DNA from: Paraspadella gotoi
Taxonomy: Eukaryota > Chaetognatha
Direction: 5' to 3'
DNA: 64,000 nucleotides
NCBI GenBank assembly: GCA_051294375.1
Contig: CM119266.1
Span: forward strand, 12,499,705 to 12,563,704
This document shows positions 9,868 to 20,755 of the stretch, piece after piece (position 1 is the first letter of the stretch; the number at the start of each line of letters is the position of its first letter). The notes beneath the pieces are model-generated. The model worked only from the letters and a program-made list of their open reading frames with translations, was not told the origin of the DNA and made no database searches. A program made the translations under genes and the position numbers.

Positions 9868-10449
9868 CTCTTCTCTCTCTCTCTCTCTCTCTCCCTCTCT
9901 ATTTCTCCCTCTCCACGCGACCACAAATTGCGAGTCGATGTTCTTTTCTTTTCCTCGAGAGCCGCATGTTCGATTCCCATCAGCGACGAGAGGCGGAGTC
10001 TTTGACAGAAATGACAAAAGGGACTCCCTTCCACAACAACGGGGAGAGAGAAAAAAAATAAAAAAACAACCCAGTGAACAAGAAAAGATGCGTCGAACAC
10101 ACGTTCGAGATCTGAAGAAAAGGAAGGGAAAAAAAGGAAAAGGACTTTCTTTTTTTCTTTCGGTTTCAATTCGAAGAGTTGGTTTATGAAGTTCGTGAGG
10201 AAGAAGGCGCAATAGAAATGGAGTCATTCGGATGAGAGAGAGAGAGAGATGAATGGACGGACGGATAAACCGACGGATGGATGGGTAGATGAATAGACGG
10301 ATAGGTTGATGGATAATTGGATTGGTGGATGGATGCATATATGGATGATTGGATGAGTAGATGGGTGGATGGAAGGATGAGTGGATTGGAAGTAAGAATA
10401 AATAGACGGATGAATATTAAGGCGGGCCAAAATTGAACACTTTTTATAA

Positions 10450-11973
10450 CTTTTAATTCTCTCAAAAAAATTCCTTTTTTCCTCTTATTACTAAATCGAT
10501 TTTCAATGCAACTTTTTGAATTAGTTCATTGGGTTGTTGCACTGAAGCTTTTAATATTTATTAATATATAACAAATGACAAAAATTTTTTTAAAAAATTA
10601 GTTTTTAAGAACGGATTCTATAAAGCTTGAAAAGTTAAATGAAAGTTAGTACTACAATTTTTTTAAATTTTGATAAGAAATTGGTTAAACAGAAAAAACG
10701 TTAAAAAATCATCATCATCATCATCATTGGCTGAATTTTATAGTTTTTTAAAATTTTTTATCATAAAACAAAACAATTTAAAAATTTGTGTTAAGAAAAG
10801 GGTCATTCAATTCAACTTCAAAATAGGCCAAAATGGAGTACAAATTCGAAAGCTGAGCTCCTGGCGATTCCGAAAATGTATTCACTTTAAAACATTTGAT
10901 GCAATCTACCACCTTTTATATCGGGTTTTAATTATAATATAAGAATAAAAAGAAACCTATCTGAAGAGTTGCAGGTTCAAACGAAAAGGCCAATCCATCT
11001 GATATTTTTTTATGAATTTTTTATTACTGAATAAGAAAAATGTAATAGAAGAGACATTTTTAAATTCAACTTGTATCTTGAAAATGAAACGTTTTTAAAC
11101 TTTAAAACCCTGAATTCTTTCTAACTGGAACGCATTTAAAAATGTCTCTCTATTACATTTTTACAAATGTTTTTAAGATTGCTAATCAAATTTTTAATTC
11201 AATATTATTGCAGTCGTCTAGGCTGCAACTCTCAAATTCAGTGTAATTCATTGTAGCTCGAATTTATTTACCATCTATTTAACTGAAGATTTTTGTTCAT
11301 GACTGGAAAACCACAGAGTAAACGAGATTAATTGTTTTAATTCTCCCCTTCTAAACTAACCCATACCGTGTTTTAAATTCTTACCTAGAATTTTTTAACA
11401 AACAGGATTGAAAAACAAATCTTTAAAAAATGTGCTTACCCATTTAAACTTAACAATTTTCTTATTTACTGATTAAAAAAAAATATTTAAAACACAATGT
11501 TGACATATAAAATAAAACTTTTTTTTGGTGATTACTGGTGATTACGATGTATTTATCAAATGTATTAGCTCTAATTACATCAATGATTACGTATTGTTAT
11601 GGCTGAATGACCTTTCCTCTTAATAACCTTTATCTAACTTTTAAAGCTCTATCAGAATCCATTAAAAAAAATTGAAAAATTCAAAAAAAATTTTTAACTT
11701 TATATAGTAATAAATATAATCTTTAAATGCTTCCGTGCGCTTATTAATAAGATAATTTTTAAAAATTATTTTTTTTTTTATTTTCATATTCTCTAACAGT
11801 CACTTTATCAATTATTTATTTGAGAGAACTAACTTCTAGTTTTCAACCTGTTCCGGCCTAATGAATATATAAAGCAAAAATAAAACTCCGCCGCCCAATC
11901 AAGATTTTGGTTTTTTTTTTTTTTTCACTCGAATGTAAAACGAAGACAAAAACTGACTTCGCTTCAACTTTTC
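10450..11973. other. AT-rich intergenic or intronic sequence
   Basis: No credible coding frame is present. A 15-bp CAT run lies at 10711. The fragment near 10817 (CTTCAAAATAGGC) resembles the reverse complement of sequence near 19650, hinting at a shared dispersed element, but the match is short. The only clear structure is the inverted repeat at 11036-11162. Confidence 0.6.
11036..11162. repeat. 30-bp inverted repeat with 68-bp loop
   Basis: The arm at 11036-11065 (AAAAATGTAATAGAAGAGAC...) is the reverse complement of 11134-11162 apart from one missing base pair. It could be a miniature fold-back element or a stem-loop transcript. There is no flanking target-site duplication that I can recognise. 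Confidence 0.8.
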
Positions 11974-12341
11974 ATGAGAACCAATCGGCTGAGAAAGATT
12001 CACTATCAATCGGCCAAAAACATGCGGGAAAGAAGCCCGAACTCGAGACGGCAATCCCGGTTACGTAAATCTCAATCCACGAGCTACAATATCGAATTTC
12101 GAAGAAAAAAAGAGTTGAATGTCGCTAAAGTTGGCATGGAAACGCGGGTGCTGTTTCTCTCTCCCCCCCCCTCCGTTTGCCAAAGTTAAAAAAAATCTAG
12201 AGGGGGGGGGAATGTTTTGAGTTCTGGCCGCTCGAAACGCCGCCTACGGAAAATAACATTTCGAATTTTCGAGAAACTGATTTTTTTTTTAAACCGCCAT
12301 ATTTTATGTCGTCGTCGTTGTTGTTGTCATTGTGGTTCTAG

Positions 12342-12390
12342 GGCGGTCAGAACAACGTTATTAGTTCGTCAGCATCCAAAGAATCTGCGG
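12342..12390 (+). CDS. candidate short exon (unassigned)
   Basis: Acceptor TTGTCATTGTGGTTCTAG ends at 12341 and the donor is TGCGG/GTATTC (GT at 12391). The 49 bp read GGQNNVISSSASKESA plus one base in a frame with the local purine-first codon pattern; a second frame (AVRTTLLVRQHPKNLR) is also open. No neighbouring exon with matching phase was found. Short, so weak. Confidence 0.3.
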
Positions 12391-13139
12391 GTATTCTACC
12401 AAGTTTATCGAAAACTCAACTTTTCGAGCCCCCCCCAAAAAAAAAATCTCTCAAATCAAATCAAATTCACTCGTCATTTTCCGCCAATTGATCCCGATCC
12501 AGCGACCAGTCGAAAACTTATAACTCACCGATAACAACTTCGGCTCACCTAATCGAGTGCACGTGCCTCCCGCCCTTCCCCTTACCCTTCCTTCCTCCTC
12601 GAACCCCCCCCCCCCGCCCACCTCAACTTCCCATTTTCCCATGGGCGGGCGGATTACTCAGATTTTTTTTTCGTCCTTTGGCATGTAGCAGCAACTAGGT
12701 TATATTTTCCCCCGATTTTTTTTTCTTTTCCTTTATTTCCTTTATTATTTTTTTCCTTTTTCTTTCCTTTTTTTTTCGGTATCGGGTTTTCGGACCCGAT
12801 TTCTCTTCGACTCTTTGGCTTTCGCCACGGAAGTCAGAAGAGGGGGGTGGGGTTAAGGGGAGTGGTATGCGGGTGGTTGTAGAGTGGGGGTTGTTAAGAG
12901 GGTTTAGGTAAAAGATGTGGAGGAAGTTGAGAAGGGAAAACCGATCTGGAAATCGCGGGTACTCCGATTTATGTGATTTCCGACTTTTCCAGGGTCACTT
13001 CATATCCAATATAATTTATAAAATGTACTTCGAATTTCCTTAACACGTTTTCGAAATACATTATGCATTACTAACATCGTCGATATATTTTTCGAAAGTC
13101 CTTCGAAACATCTCGATATGAATTCAGCGCTGCATTAAG

Positions 13140-13184
13140 ATGGCGCCGCAATTTGTGGACTTTCTTAATTTCAAATTTTGCTAA
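13140..13184 (+). promoter_or_regulatory. ATGGCGCC start-like site and short frame, with downstream splice donor
   Basis: TTAAGATGGCGCC at 13136-13148 matches the AAGATGGCG type of YY1/translation-initiator element and opens a 14-codon frame (MAPQFVDFLNFKFC). A textbook donor, AAAGAG/GTAAGTAT, lies 75 bp further on (GT at 13259-13260). The combination suggests the 5' untranslated exon of a plus-strand transcript. No matching acceptor was pinned down. Confidence 0.3.
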
Positions 13185-13629
13185 AAATAATACATAATTT
13201 ATTTATCAAATATAAATCTTAACTGTGACACAAAATTATGCAATTAATTTGCAAAGAGGTAAGTATCCTACAAAACAAATTGGTGAGGAAACCCCCGTAG
13301 CCTCTGGGTCACCGGGTGGGAGTCTCGGTTTGCAACCGCTCGGGGTCAGGTGACTGGGGGAAACTCCTGAGTTGTTAAGAGATCTTTTTCTCTCTCTCCT
13401 CCAATTTGCGTTTCCGCGCGCCAAAAAAGAAACAAGAACGGTAATTCAAATGTGTTGCGCCGCAGTGACTTTCTTTTCACATGTATTTATGACATGCATT
13501 GCATCTGAATCTTGTCTTTTATTCTTTAAAGTTTTAAGATTTCCTAAAGACGGCGTTAGCAGTAACTTAGATTTGAGGTTTTTTCCTGCCTGAACAAATG
13601 AGCAATTATATGTATATTTAATGTAAGTG

Positions 13630-13682
13630 TCACAGACCGACGGACAAACATACAGACCGACAGACCGACCGAAAAGTGACTT
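13630..13682. repeat. degenerate GACA/GACC/GACG tetranucleotide array
   Basis: Units CAGACCGACGGACAAAC and CAGACCGACAGACCGACC repeat with a four-base period over about 50 bp. Confidence 0.85.
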
Positions 13683-13851
13683 ATAGAGTTGCTCCGCGGC
13701 GCAACTAAAAAGAGAGAAAGAGAGAGAAAAAAATAGCTGAAAACCATTTATTTGGATCGAGTTTTGTTTACTTTCGCTTTAACTGGATTCACAACAAAGG
13801 GAGTAAAGGGTCTTCTCTCACTCTCGTCGCAGTTGGAATGTGAAAGAGTCT

Positions 13852-13865
13852 CTCACTCTCTCTCA

Positions 13866-13941
<76 letters not shown>
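13852..13941. repeat. (CT)n microsatellite
   Basis: It begins with CTCA variants, has one CTTT interruption near 13880 and ends in a short CA run (CACACACAC). Confidence 0.95.
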
Positions 13942-13947
<6 letters not shown>

Positions 13948-14242
13948 CCAGACGGACATCCTCACCCGCCGTTCGCTTCTTTCTTTTCCTCTCAAACTCT
14001 TATTTAACGACGAAGATCAATCTTTTGTTTTAGTCTCGATGCGGAAGACACCAGGAGGCGCTTTCTGGTCGATCGATCAGCCCAGATGTTATTTTGTTTA
14101 TACGTATTTGTATAATTAGAATAATTTATCTTTATAGTCAAAATTATTTATTCGAATATCCCTAAGAGCTACCCGTTAACAATTTTAAAAAATCTACGAC
14201 CCTTTTGTTTTCGGTCGTCGCCGTCAAATGCCGATCCTACAG

Positions 14243-14517
14243 GTCCCTATCGACACGGCCGTCCATTATCGACGACGACTTACCACTCCGCAATAAGCTA
14301 CCAGCGCCACCGGTCACCTCCGAAACGGATGTTCAATCCCGATATGCCCAACGACGCCGTCAAGAATCAAGATTCGACTTCTCGTCCCGAAATCGGATCA
14401 ACGTCGCCTTCGTCGCTTCCGTTCTCCGCTCACGCCGCTATCTTCAAAGCTGCCCCCACCACGCCTCCCTCTCCGACCCACTCCCCAACCGCTTCCCAAC
14501 TCTCCCGTCAGATTTAA
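14243..14517 (+). CDS. candidate 3' exon with an apparent frameshift (unassigned)
   Basis: After a CTACAG acceptor (AG at 14241-14242) the plus strand reads SLSTRPSIIDDDLPLRNKL, then PAPPVTSETD in one frame. From about 14329 the convincing frame is one base over: NPDMPNDAVKNQDSTSRP, EIGSTSPSSLPFSAHAAIF, and on to a TAA at 14515-14517. Composition and codon pattern are continuous across the switch, so a one-base error around 14325-14335 is the simplest explanation. The product would be a Ser/Thr/Pro-rich disordered tail. A real frameshift or two overlapping transcripts cannot be excluded. Confidence 0.4.
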
Positions 14518-14612
14518 ACTCTTGTGACTGAAATTTCGGTCGGAATTCGTCGATTCGACGGTCGACAGTGAATCGCGGGTGATTGGAGTGAAACGGAAAT
14601 ACGGAGACAAAG

Positions 14613-14699
14613 ATGGCGTTGGGAGAAAGAAGGAAAATGATGAGGCACGTCGTAGAGGGCGCAAGAGGTAGAGAGGGCGCGGATCCCGATTTAGATTAA
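14613..14699 (+). CDS. short frame with strong start context, possible first exon
   Basis: ATG at 14613 sits in ACAAAGATGGCG, with A at -3 and G at +4. The 28-codon frame reads MALGERRKMMRHVVEGAR, then GREGADPDLD, and stops at 14697-14699. A donor inside it, AAGAG/GTAGAG (GT at 14668-14669), would instead make a 55-bp first coding exon of 18 codons plus one base. Surroundings are CpG-rich, consistent with a promoter. No downstream partner exon was identified. Confidence 0.35.
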   Translation: MALGERRKMMRHVVEGARGREGADPDLD

Positions 14700-14829
14700 G
14701 ACAAGGATGGTGGTGGGGGAGGGAGATAATCGGGTGCATGAGAGAGTAAGTGATGCGAAAAAGGAAAAACAGAAAGGAAGTAACCGTAAGCGTCGAAATT
14801 CAGTTTGGGGAGGTGGGGGGGAAACCAAG

Positions 14830-14880
14830 ATGGCGGAAAAAGGAAAAACAGTCTGGAGACGAAACTTGATTAAAGAATGA
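14830..14880 (+). CDS. 16-codon short frame MAEKGKTVWRRNLIKE
   Basis: ATG at 14830 lies in CCAAGATGGCGG, a perfect match to the YY1-type AAGATGGCGG element and a strong start context. It lies 217 bp downstream of the similar start at 14613. It may be an upstream ORF, a microprotein, or simply a transcription-factor site whose motif contains ATG. Confidence 0.2.
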   Translation: MAEKGKTVWRRNLIKE

Positions 14881-15018
14881 AGTCTTTCTAGCCACTCCAT
14901 AGGATTGTCGCAAGAAAGGAATAAATTTATAAATCAAGGCCAATTCGCCACTAAACGTCAAATAAGGAAAGACTGTCACACTCAATTCAATCTTTCTCTT
15001 TCAATCGCTGGAATATCT

Positions 15019-15150
<132 letters not shown>

Positions 15151-15281
15151 TTTTATCTATCCCTCTCTCCCTTTCCTCCGTCAGAATGTTTTTTACTTTG
15201 TCTTTTTTTGACTTTTTTGCTTCTTTTATCTTGGGACTCGGAAAAAAAAAGTGAAAATAGGCTTTATAAGACACAAGAGCT

Positions 15282-15993
15282 TTGAAAAAAACATCAACGT
15301 CTTTTCCGACATCAACGGCTCTGGCATCTGCGTTTTCCCTGACGTTTTACGATTGCGCAACGATTGTAATGCGAACTCAAAAAGTTGAAACTTGTTGGGG
15401 AGAAAAAAAAGAAATTTCTATTTTTTTTTTCTTTCCCCGAAGAATATTTCTGCATAAATTTTTTTCCTCCCAACAGTAGAGAAATTTTTTTTGTTCGTTT
15501 CTCATTCATATCACAAGCATTGATTTGTTTTAATTATTATTTCAACGAATACCGAACTGGCGATAAGCGTTCCAAACCCGCGACAAAAATGGTGATCCAA
15601 TTTTCGAGGACAAAAATAATCAAATTCGTAGCGAGATTTTTTTATGCGGGAAATCTCCTCCTTTTTCTGTCGTTTTAATCGAAAATTTCTGAGCTCAATA
15701 AAACAAAACACGGATTGTTGGCGTCGAGAGATTCGAATTTTTTGTATCCTTTTTCGAATGCTTGGGATAATTAAATAAAAAATAAAAATCCTAAAAACCA
15801 AATTATTTATAAAGCCACATACGTACTTTAAACTAAGTATTGTCTCCAAACATTTCTTTGCAAACAAATTTTAGGAGCTTTTGTTTCCGTAAACCTTTTT
15901 AATTAAAAATAAAGATAATAAAAAATTCATTAGTTAGGAAAAACGAAACGTAATTATCATCTAAAGACAGGTCTTGTTGACAGCAACTGTCAA

Positions 15994-16030
<37 letters not shown>

Positions 16031-16250
16031 CATTGAAAGATTGAATAAACAATAATAAAAAACAATGTAATGGGAGAAATCTTTTTAACGTTCGACGAAC
16101 CAAGTTTCCGTGATAAGGGAGAAAATTGATTCAAATAGATTAACCCAATTTATGTGTGAGAAAAATGATCTGATCAAAGATTTTGGAAAACGTGGAAAAA
16201 TATACAAGGAAATGAACTCTGATGTTAATATCATTTGATTCAATTACTGA
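15282..16250. other. AT-rich sequence with one weak frame
   Basis: A plus frame at about 15285-15420 (SFPTSTALASAFSLTFYDC, ATIVMRTQKVETCWG) has no ATG and no clear acceptor, so I do not call it. A (GA)n tract of about 30 bp lies at 15998. The rest is AT-rich without structure. Confidence 0.5.
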
Positions 16251-16257
16251 CAAGTCT

Positions 16258-16820
16258 AAATTTGTTATCATTTTGCGCTCACACTTTAAAAGTATTTATG
16301 ATTGCCATTTCTGCATCCATTATTAAATGAAAAATTTAACAAGATTCATTAAGAACGAGATATAACTTATGAATCCCAAAACATTGTAATGATTCTATTA
16401 ACGGTTACTATTTGTCTTGGAATGATATTTTGACGCTAGCACTAAAATAAAGGGCTGGAAAAAGTACTGCAGAGTTGTTGTTAGACGCAGCAATAAGGTT
16501 AGTGCACCTTCACAATTGTTGTTACATCTCCAAAATTTTATTAATTGTTGATTCATTTGCCGTCACACTGTTAAAAGTTATATTATGATGATTTTGATCC
16601 ATTATTAAATGAAAATTTAAAAGATTCAATTTAAGAACGAGCTATTTAACTTATGAATCCAACATTGTAGATGCATTCTATTAAGCGGTTACTAGTGTCT
16701 TGGAATGATATTTTAGACGCAAGCATCTGAAAATAAAGGCTGGAAAAGTACTGCCAGATTTTGTTAGACGGAGCATATAATTTATGCACCTTCACAAATT
16801 GTTGACATCTCCAAATTTTA
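16258..16820. repeat. tandem duplication of about 280 bp, noisy
   Basis: 16258-16541 and 16542-16820 align throughout; both contain versions of CATTATTAAATGAAAA, GTCTTGGAATGATATTTT and TGCACCTTCACAA. They differ mainly by indels every 10-20 bases. By position and by fragments such as EHIIYA in the second unit, this is LINE sequence just upstream of the reverse-transcriptase core, so one unit is probably an assembly or read artefact. Confidence 0.75.
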
Positions 16821-16827
16821 TGTAATG

Positions 16828-17265
16828 GAACTTATACAGCACGGTTATGTTGGTAATGATTTTTTGTCTGGAGTTATGTTCCTATAGTAAAAGACTATAG
16901 TGGTGAATTATTTACAGTGCTAAAAATTATAGAGGAATAACTTAAGTTCTGTTTTTAGTCAAATGTTTGAACATGTCTACTTAATGAAAATCGGACACTA
17001 ATTTGGAGTCTGTTGACCTTCAGTATTGGTTACAAAAAAATCATTCTTACTCTCATGGCTGTTTTTGTCATGAAGGATGTCGTAATCATTTTTTGCAAAA
17101 TGGTTCTGGGGTGTTTGCTACATTCATGGATTGCGCTCAAAAGCGCATTTGAAAGGTAACCATAATGGTTTATTTCTAAACTGCATAAAGAGGAAACAAT
17201 TTCCCTTATGTTTTTCTACGACTTATTACTTACTGGTACCTGTAATCTCCGCCAGTAGGTGTTAG
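16828..17265 (+). mobile_element. LINE reverse transcriptase, N-terminal part (degenerate)
   Basis: Read with frameshifts, the plus strand carries the order typical of CR1/L2/Jockey-like LINEs: HGYVGNDFLSGV, a proline-basic segment around VKDYSGELF, NYRGIT at 16925-16942, a FEH segment, an SHG motif, then GSGVFATFMDC at about 17105-17135, which corresponds to motif A with its catalytic Asp. It ends near NGLF and a tryptophan/tyrosine region at about 17245. Several frame changes and stops show it is dead or badly read. The next part of the enzyme lies at 19744, beyond the inverted-repeat element. Confidence 0.75.
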
Positions 17266-17689
17266 ATTAAGGGCCAAGTATGTCATCCTTCAGAATCGCC
17301 TCCCCCGGGGGCGCTCTAAGGGGCGGCCCTCGCTGGTGAGCACCCGCGGGACGGCCCCGGGGGCCAAGAAATTGCTTTACTGCCTGGGCGCGGCCCCTGC
17401 TAGCCTCTTTTTTTGGGCCCCAAGGGGCCACTCCAGGGCGCGAATCCCCCAGCGTGGCTAGAAAAACCTTTCCCTGGGGGCACCCCCAGGGAATGAATTT
17501 GCCTGCCCCCTGGAACGGCTCTCTCTCCCTCCTATTTCTTCTCTCTCTCCTCACTGTTCTTTCTCTCTTCTCTATCTACTTTTCTTTTTTCATCTTTTAT
17601 TAAAATAAATTATAAACATAAAAATAATATATTTCACTTCAATTAATCAATTACCAATATGCAAATCTTGGTGCAACTGTGCATGTCCA

Positions 17690-18115
17690 AATGAACATAA
17701 TTTGGTCAACTGACTAATTTGGACAACTGATAATAATTGGTCAACTTTTAAAATTTTGTAACTTTATAATTTGGTCAATTTTGTATAATTTGGTCACTTC
17801 ACTAATTTGGGCTCAACTTTCACAATTGTCACTTTCACAATTTGGTCAACTGACATAATTAGTAATTTTTTATAATTTAGTCAACTTGCATAATCTGGTT
17901 AACCTTTATAATTTGCGTCAAGCTGACATAATTGACGTCAACTGATATAATATTGGTCAACTGTTCAGAATTGGTAAACTTTTATAAATTTGCGTAAACT
18001 TTTTAATTTGGGTAAACTTTTCATAAATTATGCGTCAACTGCATAATTTGGTCAACTGTCTATAATTGGGTTCAACTGCGTATATTGGTCAACTTGCGTA
18101 ATTTGGTCAAAACAA
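17690..18115. repeat. AT-rich minisatellite, unit about 17-18 bp
   Basis: Degenerate copies of TAATTTGGTCAACTT recur about 24 times inside the inverted-repeat element. Spacing wobbles by one or two bases between units, which may be real decay or read error. Confidence 0.85.
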
Positions 18116-18367
18116 TCAACTTAACAATTAGCTAATTATTAAATTTCATTCTGTAAAAAATAAAAAAAGGAGAAAGAGTGGAGGAAATTTTTTTAATAAA
18201 AATTGCAAGTAAATGTGACTTTTGTTTTTCTATTAAAACTCACTTGGCACTACTTTTCTACCCACACACAAAATTTTATTTTAATTCATGTCTATGAAAT
18301 TTGAAATTAGTTCAGAAGAAATAGTAGGATGCGTTTTATTTGTTTATAATTCAGCTTATACAAAAAA

Positions 18368-18401
18368 ATTAATTAATTAATTAATTAATTAATTAATTAT
18401 T
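18368..18401. repeat. (TTAA)n microsatellite
   Basis: Eight perfect AATT/TTAA units near the centre of the inverted-repeat element. Confidence 0.95.
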
Positions 18402-19743
18402 AATATCAGTCTTTAAGTCCGTCCCACATTAGGCCATTAAACTCAAAATTATTCATGATTAGATATACTGGATTGGGAATAAATCTTGTTAGTGGGGTAG
18501 AAAAGCTGTGTGACGTTGAGCTAGATCATAAAGTTTTGCTCACTTTCTCTCTTCAACCAGTCAGCGCCTTTCCTCAACAACGTGAGTCTCATCTGAGTCA
18601 ATCTACCAAACTGACAATATTAAGTGACAAATGCTTAAATGAAAAAAATCATTTCACTCGTTAACAATAATTTGAAAAAAAAAATGTCATTATTTTTAAT
18701 TACATAAAACAAGTCTTGAAAGATAGCAGAGCAGAGAAATGATTAGAGAGCAGAGAAAGAAATCAGAACAGACAAGGAGAAAAAGAAAAAGATAAAAAAA
18801 AAGAGAGAGAAGAGAGATAAAGTGGGTGAGAGAAAGAGAGAAAGACGAGAGTTAACAGACAGGAGAATATTCTTAGTACAATAACATTGTCCAGAAAGTA
18901 TACTTTCTTATCGTAAACTTTGCTCTCTCCTTAACCTCCGCCCTGCGGGGAGCACTTTTTTGCTCCCCAAGGGTACCCCCAGGGCAACTGATTTTTTGCC
19001 CCAGGGGCCCCCCAGGGGGGTTCCCCTGGGGCAAACATTTTGGGTCTATTAGGGCGCCCCCTCAATGACCACTCTTTGCTGCTCCCCCTGGAATCGTCTG
19101 CCCCCTGGGGCCGCCCATAGAGCCGCCCGCGCGGGGTCGGAGGATTTCGGAATGACAATATCTCATTGAAGGCGTAGTAAAATTTCTTAAAATTTAACTT
19201 TAATTAAAATTCTAAAAGTGAGGATACGAACAACATCTATACTAATCGACATTTATGTAATAAAAAAATTTAAAACTAAATTTCAATTTTACGCAGTAGG
19301 CCATCAATTTATACCTAGTACTTAACAATAAATGTTAAAATTTCAAAACAGTTTTCTCTAAGATGTTTTTTTGCAATTGTACGATTCCTCAACAAAAGTT
19401 GATAAAAAGAAAATATAACTCTTTTTGAAAAATTCCTTCATTAAAGCATAGCTAAAAATTAGAAAAAGCTATATTTTAAGCTGAAATTACTTTTATATAT
19501 ATTAAATATAGTTTTTTTATATTTTTAACGGACCACTTAATCGAAAGAATTTTAAAAATGATTTATATTTTCTTTGTATATGCAACTTTTGACGAGGGAA
19601 TTCAAATCTGCGCAACTCAAAAGTTAAGAAAGCCTATTTTGAAATTTTTCGATTTATATAAGGATTTTCTATACTATGGTATAATATAAGCTTCTATCTG
19701 CGAAAATTAAAAAACAAAAAATAATTTTTTTTTAGCAAAATTA

Positions 19744-20755
19744 ATGTTCACTGATGGTTATGTTGTTCATGCCAATATGACTTTTAGAATTTCGTATGTA
19801 AACTTTTCACTACGGCCTATGAGTGTAAGAGGTCTGACATCTTTCAGATTATTTCTCTATTGTTTTCTGGGGTTCGTCAGAGGTGGTATTTTAAGTCCCT
19901 ATCTGTGGGCAGTTAACGTTGATGACTTGATAATTCAATATACGAAAATCTGGTTTTGTTGCCATATAGATCATTTATTTGCTGCTAGCATTTTTTACGC
20001 TGACGATATAGCTTCGTTATCTCCAACAATTTTCTGGTATGAAAAAAATGATTGATATATGTGCTAACTATAGTAGTAGCAATGCTTTTAGTTTTAATTT
20101 TATGAAAACAAAAACAATGTATTTTGGCAAACAAAAGTATTGTATCAAAAAGATTCTTTACTAATTAAAGGAAATATCATTGAATTCGTAGACCATGGAA
20201 ATATCTCGTTTTAATCTTAGTAAATGAAAAGACATTTGTCTTTGACCCATTATCTGAGGTTATCCTCTTTCTACCGCTCTAGCAATTGTCTCCTTAATTC
20301 CTTATATAAACCCTCAGAAGAATTTTAATGCGTTTGTACTACACCAATTGTGTCACAATACTTACGTAAGGAAGTGAAGTGAAAGAGTATCTTGCAAAAG
20401 ATATGACCAAAGTAAATGTAGCAATAAATGATGGCATTAGAAAATTTTTGGTTGGAATAGATGGGAGAGTGTACGATCATTAAGTCCTCATTTGGATATA
20501 ATGATATCTATAAAATTTTTGCTTGTAGATCAAAAAACTTTGAATCCAAGCTTTTTTCCTCTAGAAACAATATTCTAAAATCTTGTCAGCTTATTTGTTG
20601 ATTTTTTTCTTTTTTTTTCGTTCTGTTAATTTAAATATTTATATTTTGTTGAATTGTTAAACTGTACATTTATGCGTTTATCTGTAATGCTGTATGCCCT
20701 TTTGAATGTACTGTTTCAACTAATTGTTGTAAACGAATAAAACACATATTAAAAA
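19744..20755 (+). mobile_element. LINE reverse transcriptase, C-terminal part and 3' end
   Basis: The plus strand reads YVNFSLRPMSVRG, then a degenerate GVRQ region, GGILSPYLWAVNVDDLI (motif B) and FYADDIASLSP (motif C, catalytic YADD-type Asp pair) up to about 20040. After a +1 shift it continues KKMIDICANYSSSNAF and FMKTKTMYFGK (thumb-side region), then FVDHGNIS, LAKDMTKVNVAINDG, a WESVR motif and YNDIYKIF by about 20520. The tail to 20755 is AT-rich and ends GTAAACGAATAAAACAC, a plausible 3' end with AATAAA. It appears to be the other half of the element at 16828-17265. Confidence 0.8.

Larger units (their letters stand above)
6162..10449. repeat. 4.3-kb duplicated unit, right copy (cleaner)
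   Basis: It matches 1776-6119 throughout. It runs on into unique AT-rich sequence at 10450, whereas the left copy stops at the gap. Candidate coding frames are longer here, which suggests this copy is nearer the true sequence. Confidence 0.95.
17279..19160. mobile_element. terminal-inverted-repeat (fold-back) element inserted in a LINE
   Basis: The left end (17279: TATGTCATCCTTCAGAATCG) is the imperfect reverse complement of the right end (TTTCGGAATGACAATA at 19160). The similarity continues inward for about 230 bp as very GC-rich sequence built of CCCCTGGGG-type palindromes (17279-17520 and 18930-19160), then CT-rich on the left and GA-rich on the right. Both outer ends abut TA, compatible with a TA target-site duplication. 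There is no transposase; the 1.4-kb interior is AT-rich and holds a minisatellite. A non-autonomous DNA element is the natural reading. Confidence 0.7.

Noticed and set aside
10960-10980. AGGTTCAAACG, resembling a polymerase III B box
   Set aside because: No A box at the right distance and no tRNA fold.
13275-13380. GC-rich patch with short palindromes, considered as a small structured RNA
   Set aside because: No match to any tRNA, 5S or snRNA consensus I know, and no clear multi-stem fold.
17267-17554. A 95-codon minus-strand frame rich in Gly, Pro and Arg
   Set aside because: It is the translation of the GC-rich inverted-repeat end of the mobile element.
18931-19158. A 75-codon minus-strand frame rich in Gly and Pro
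   Set aside because: It is the translation of the other GC-rich end of the same element.
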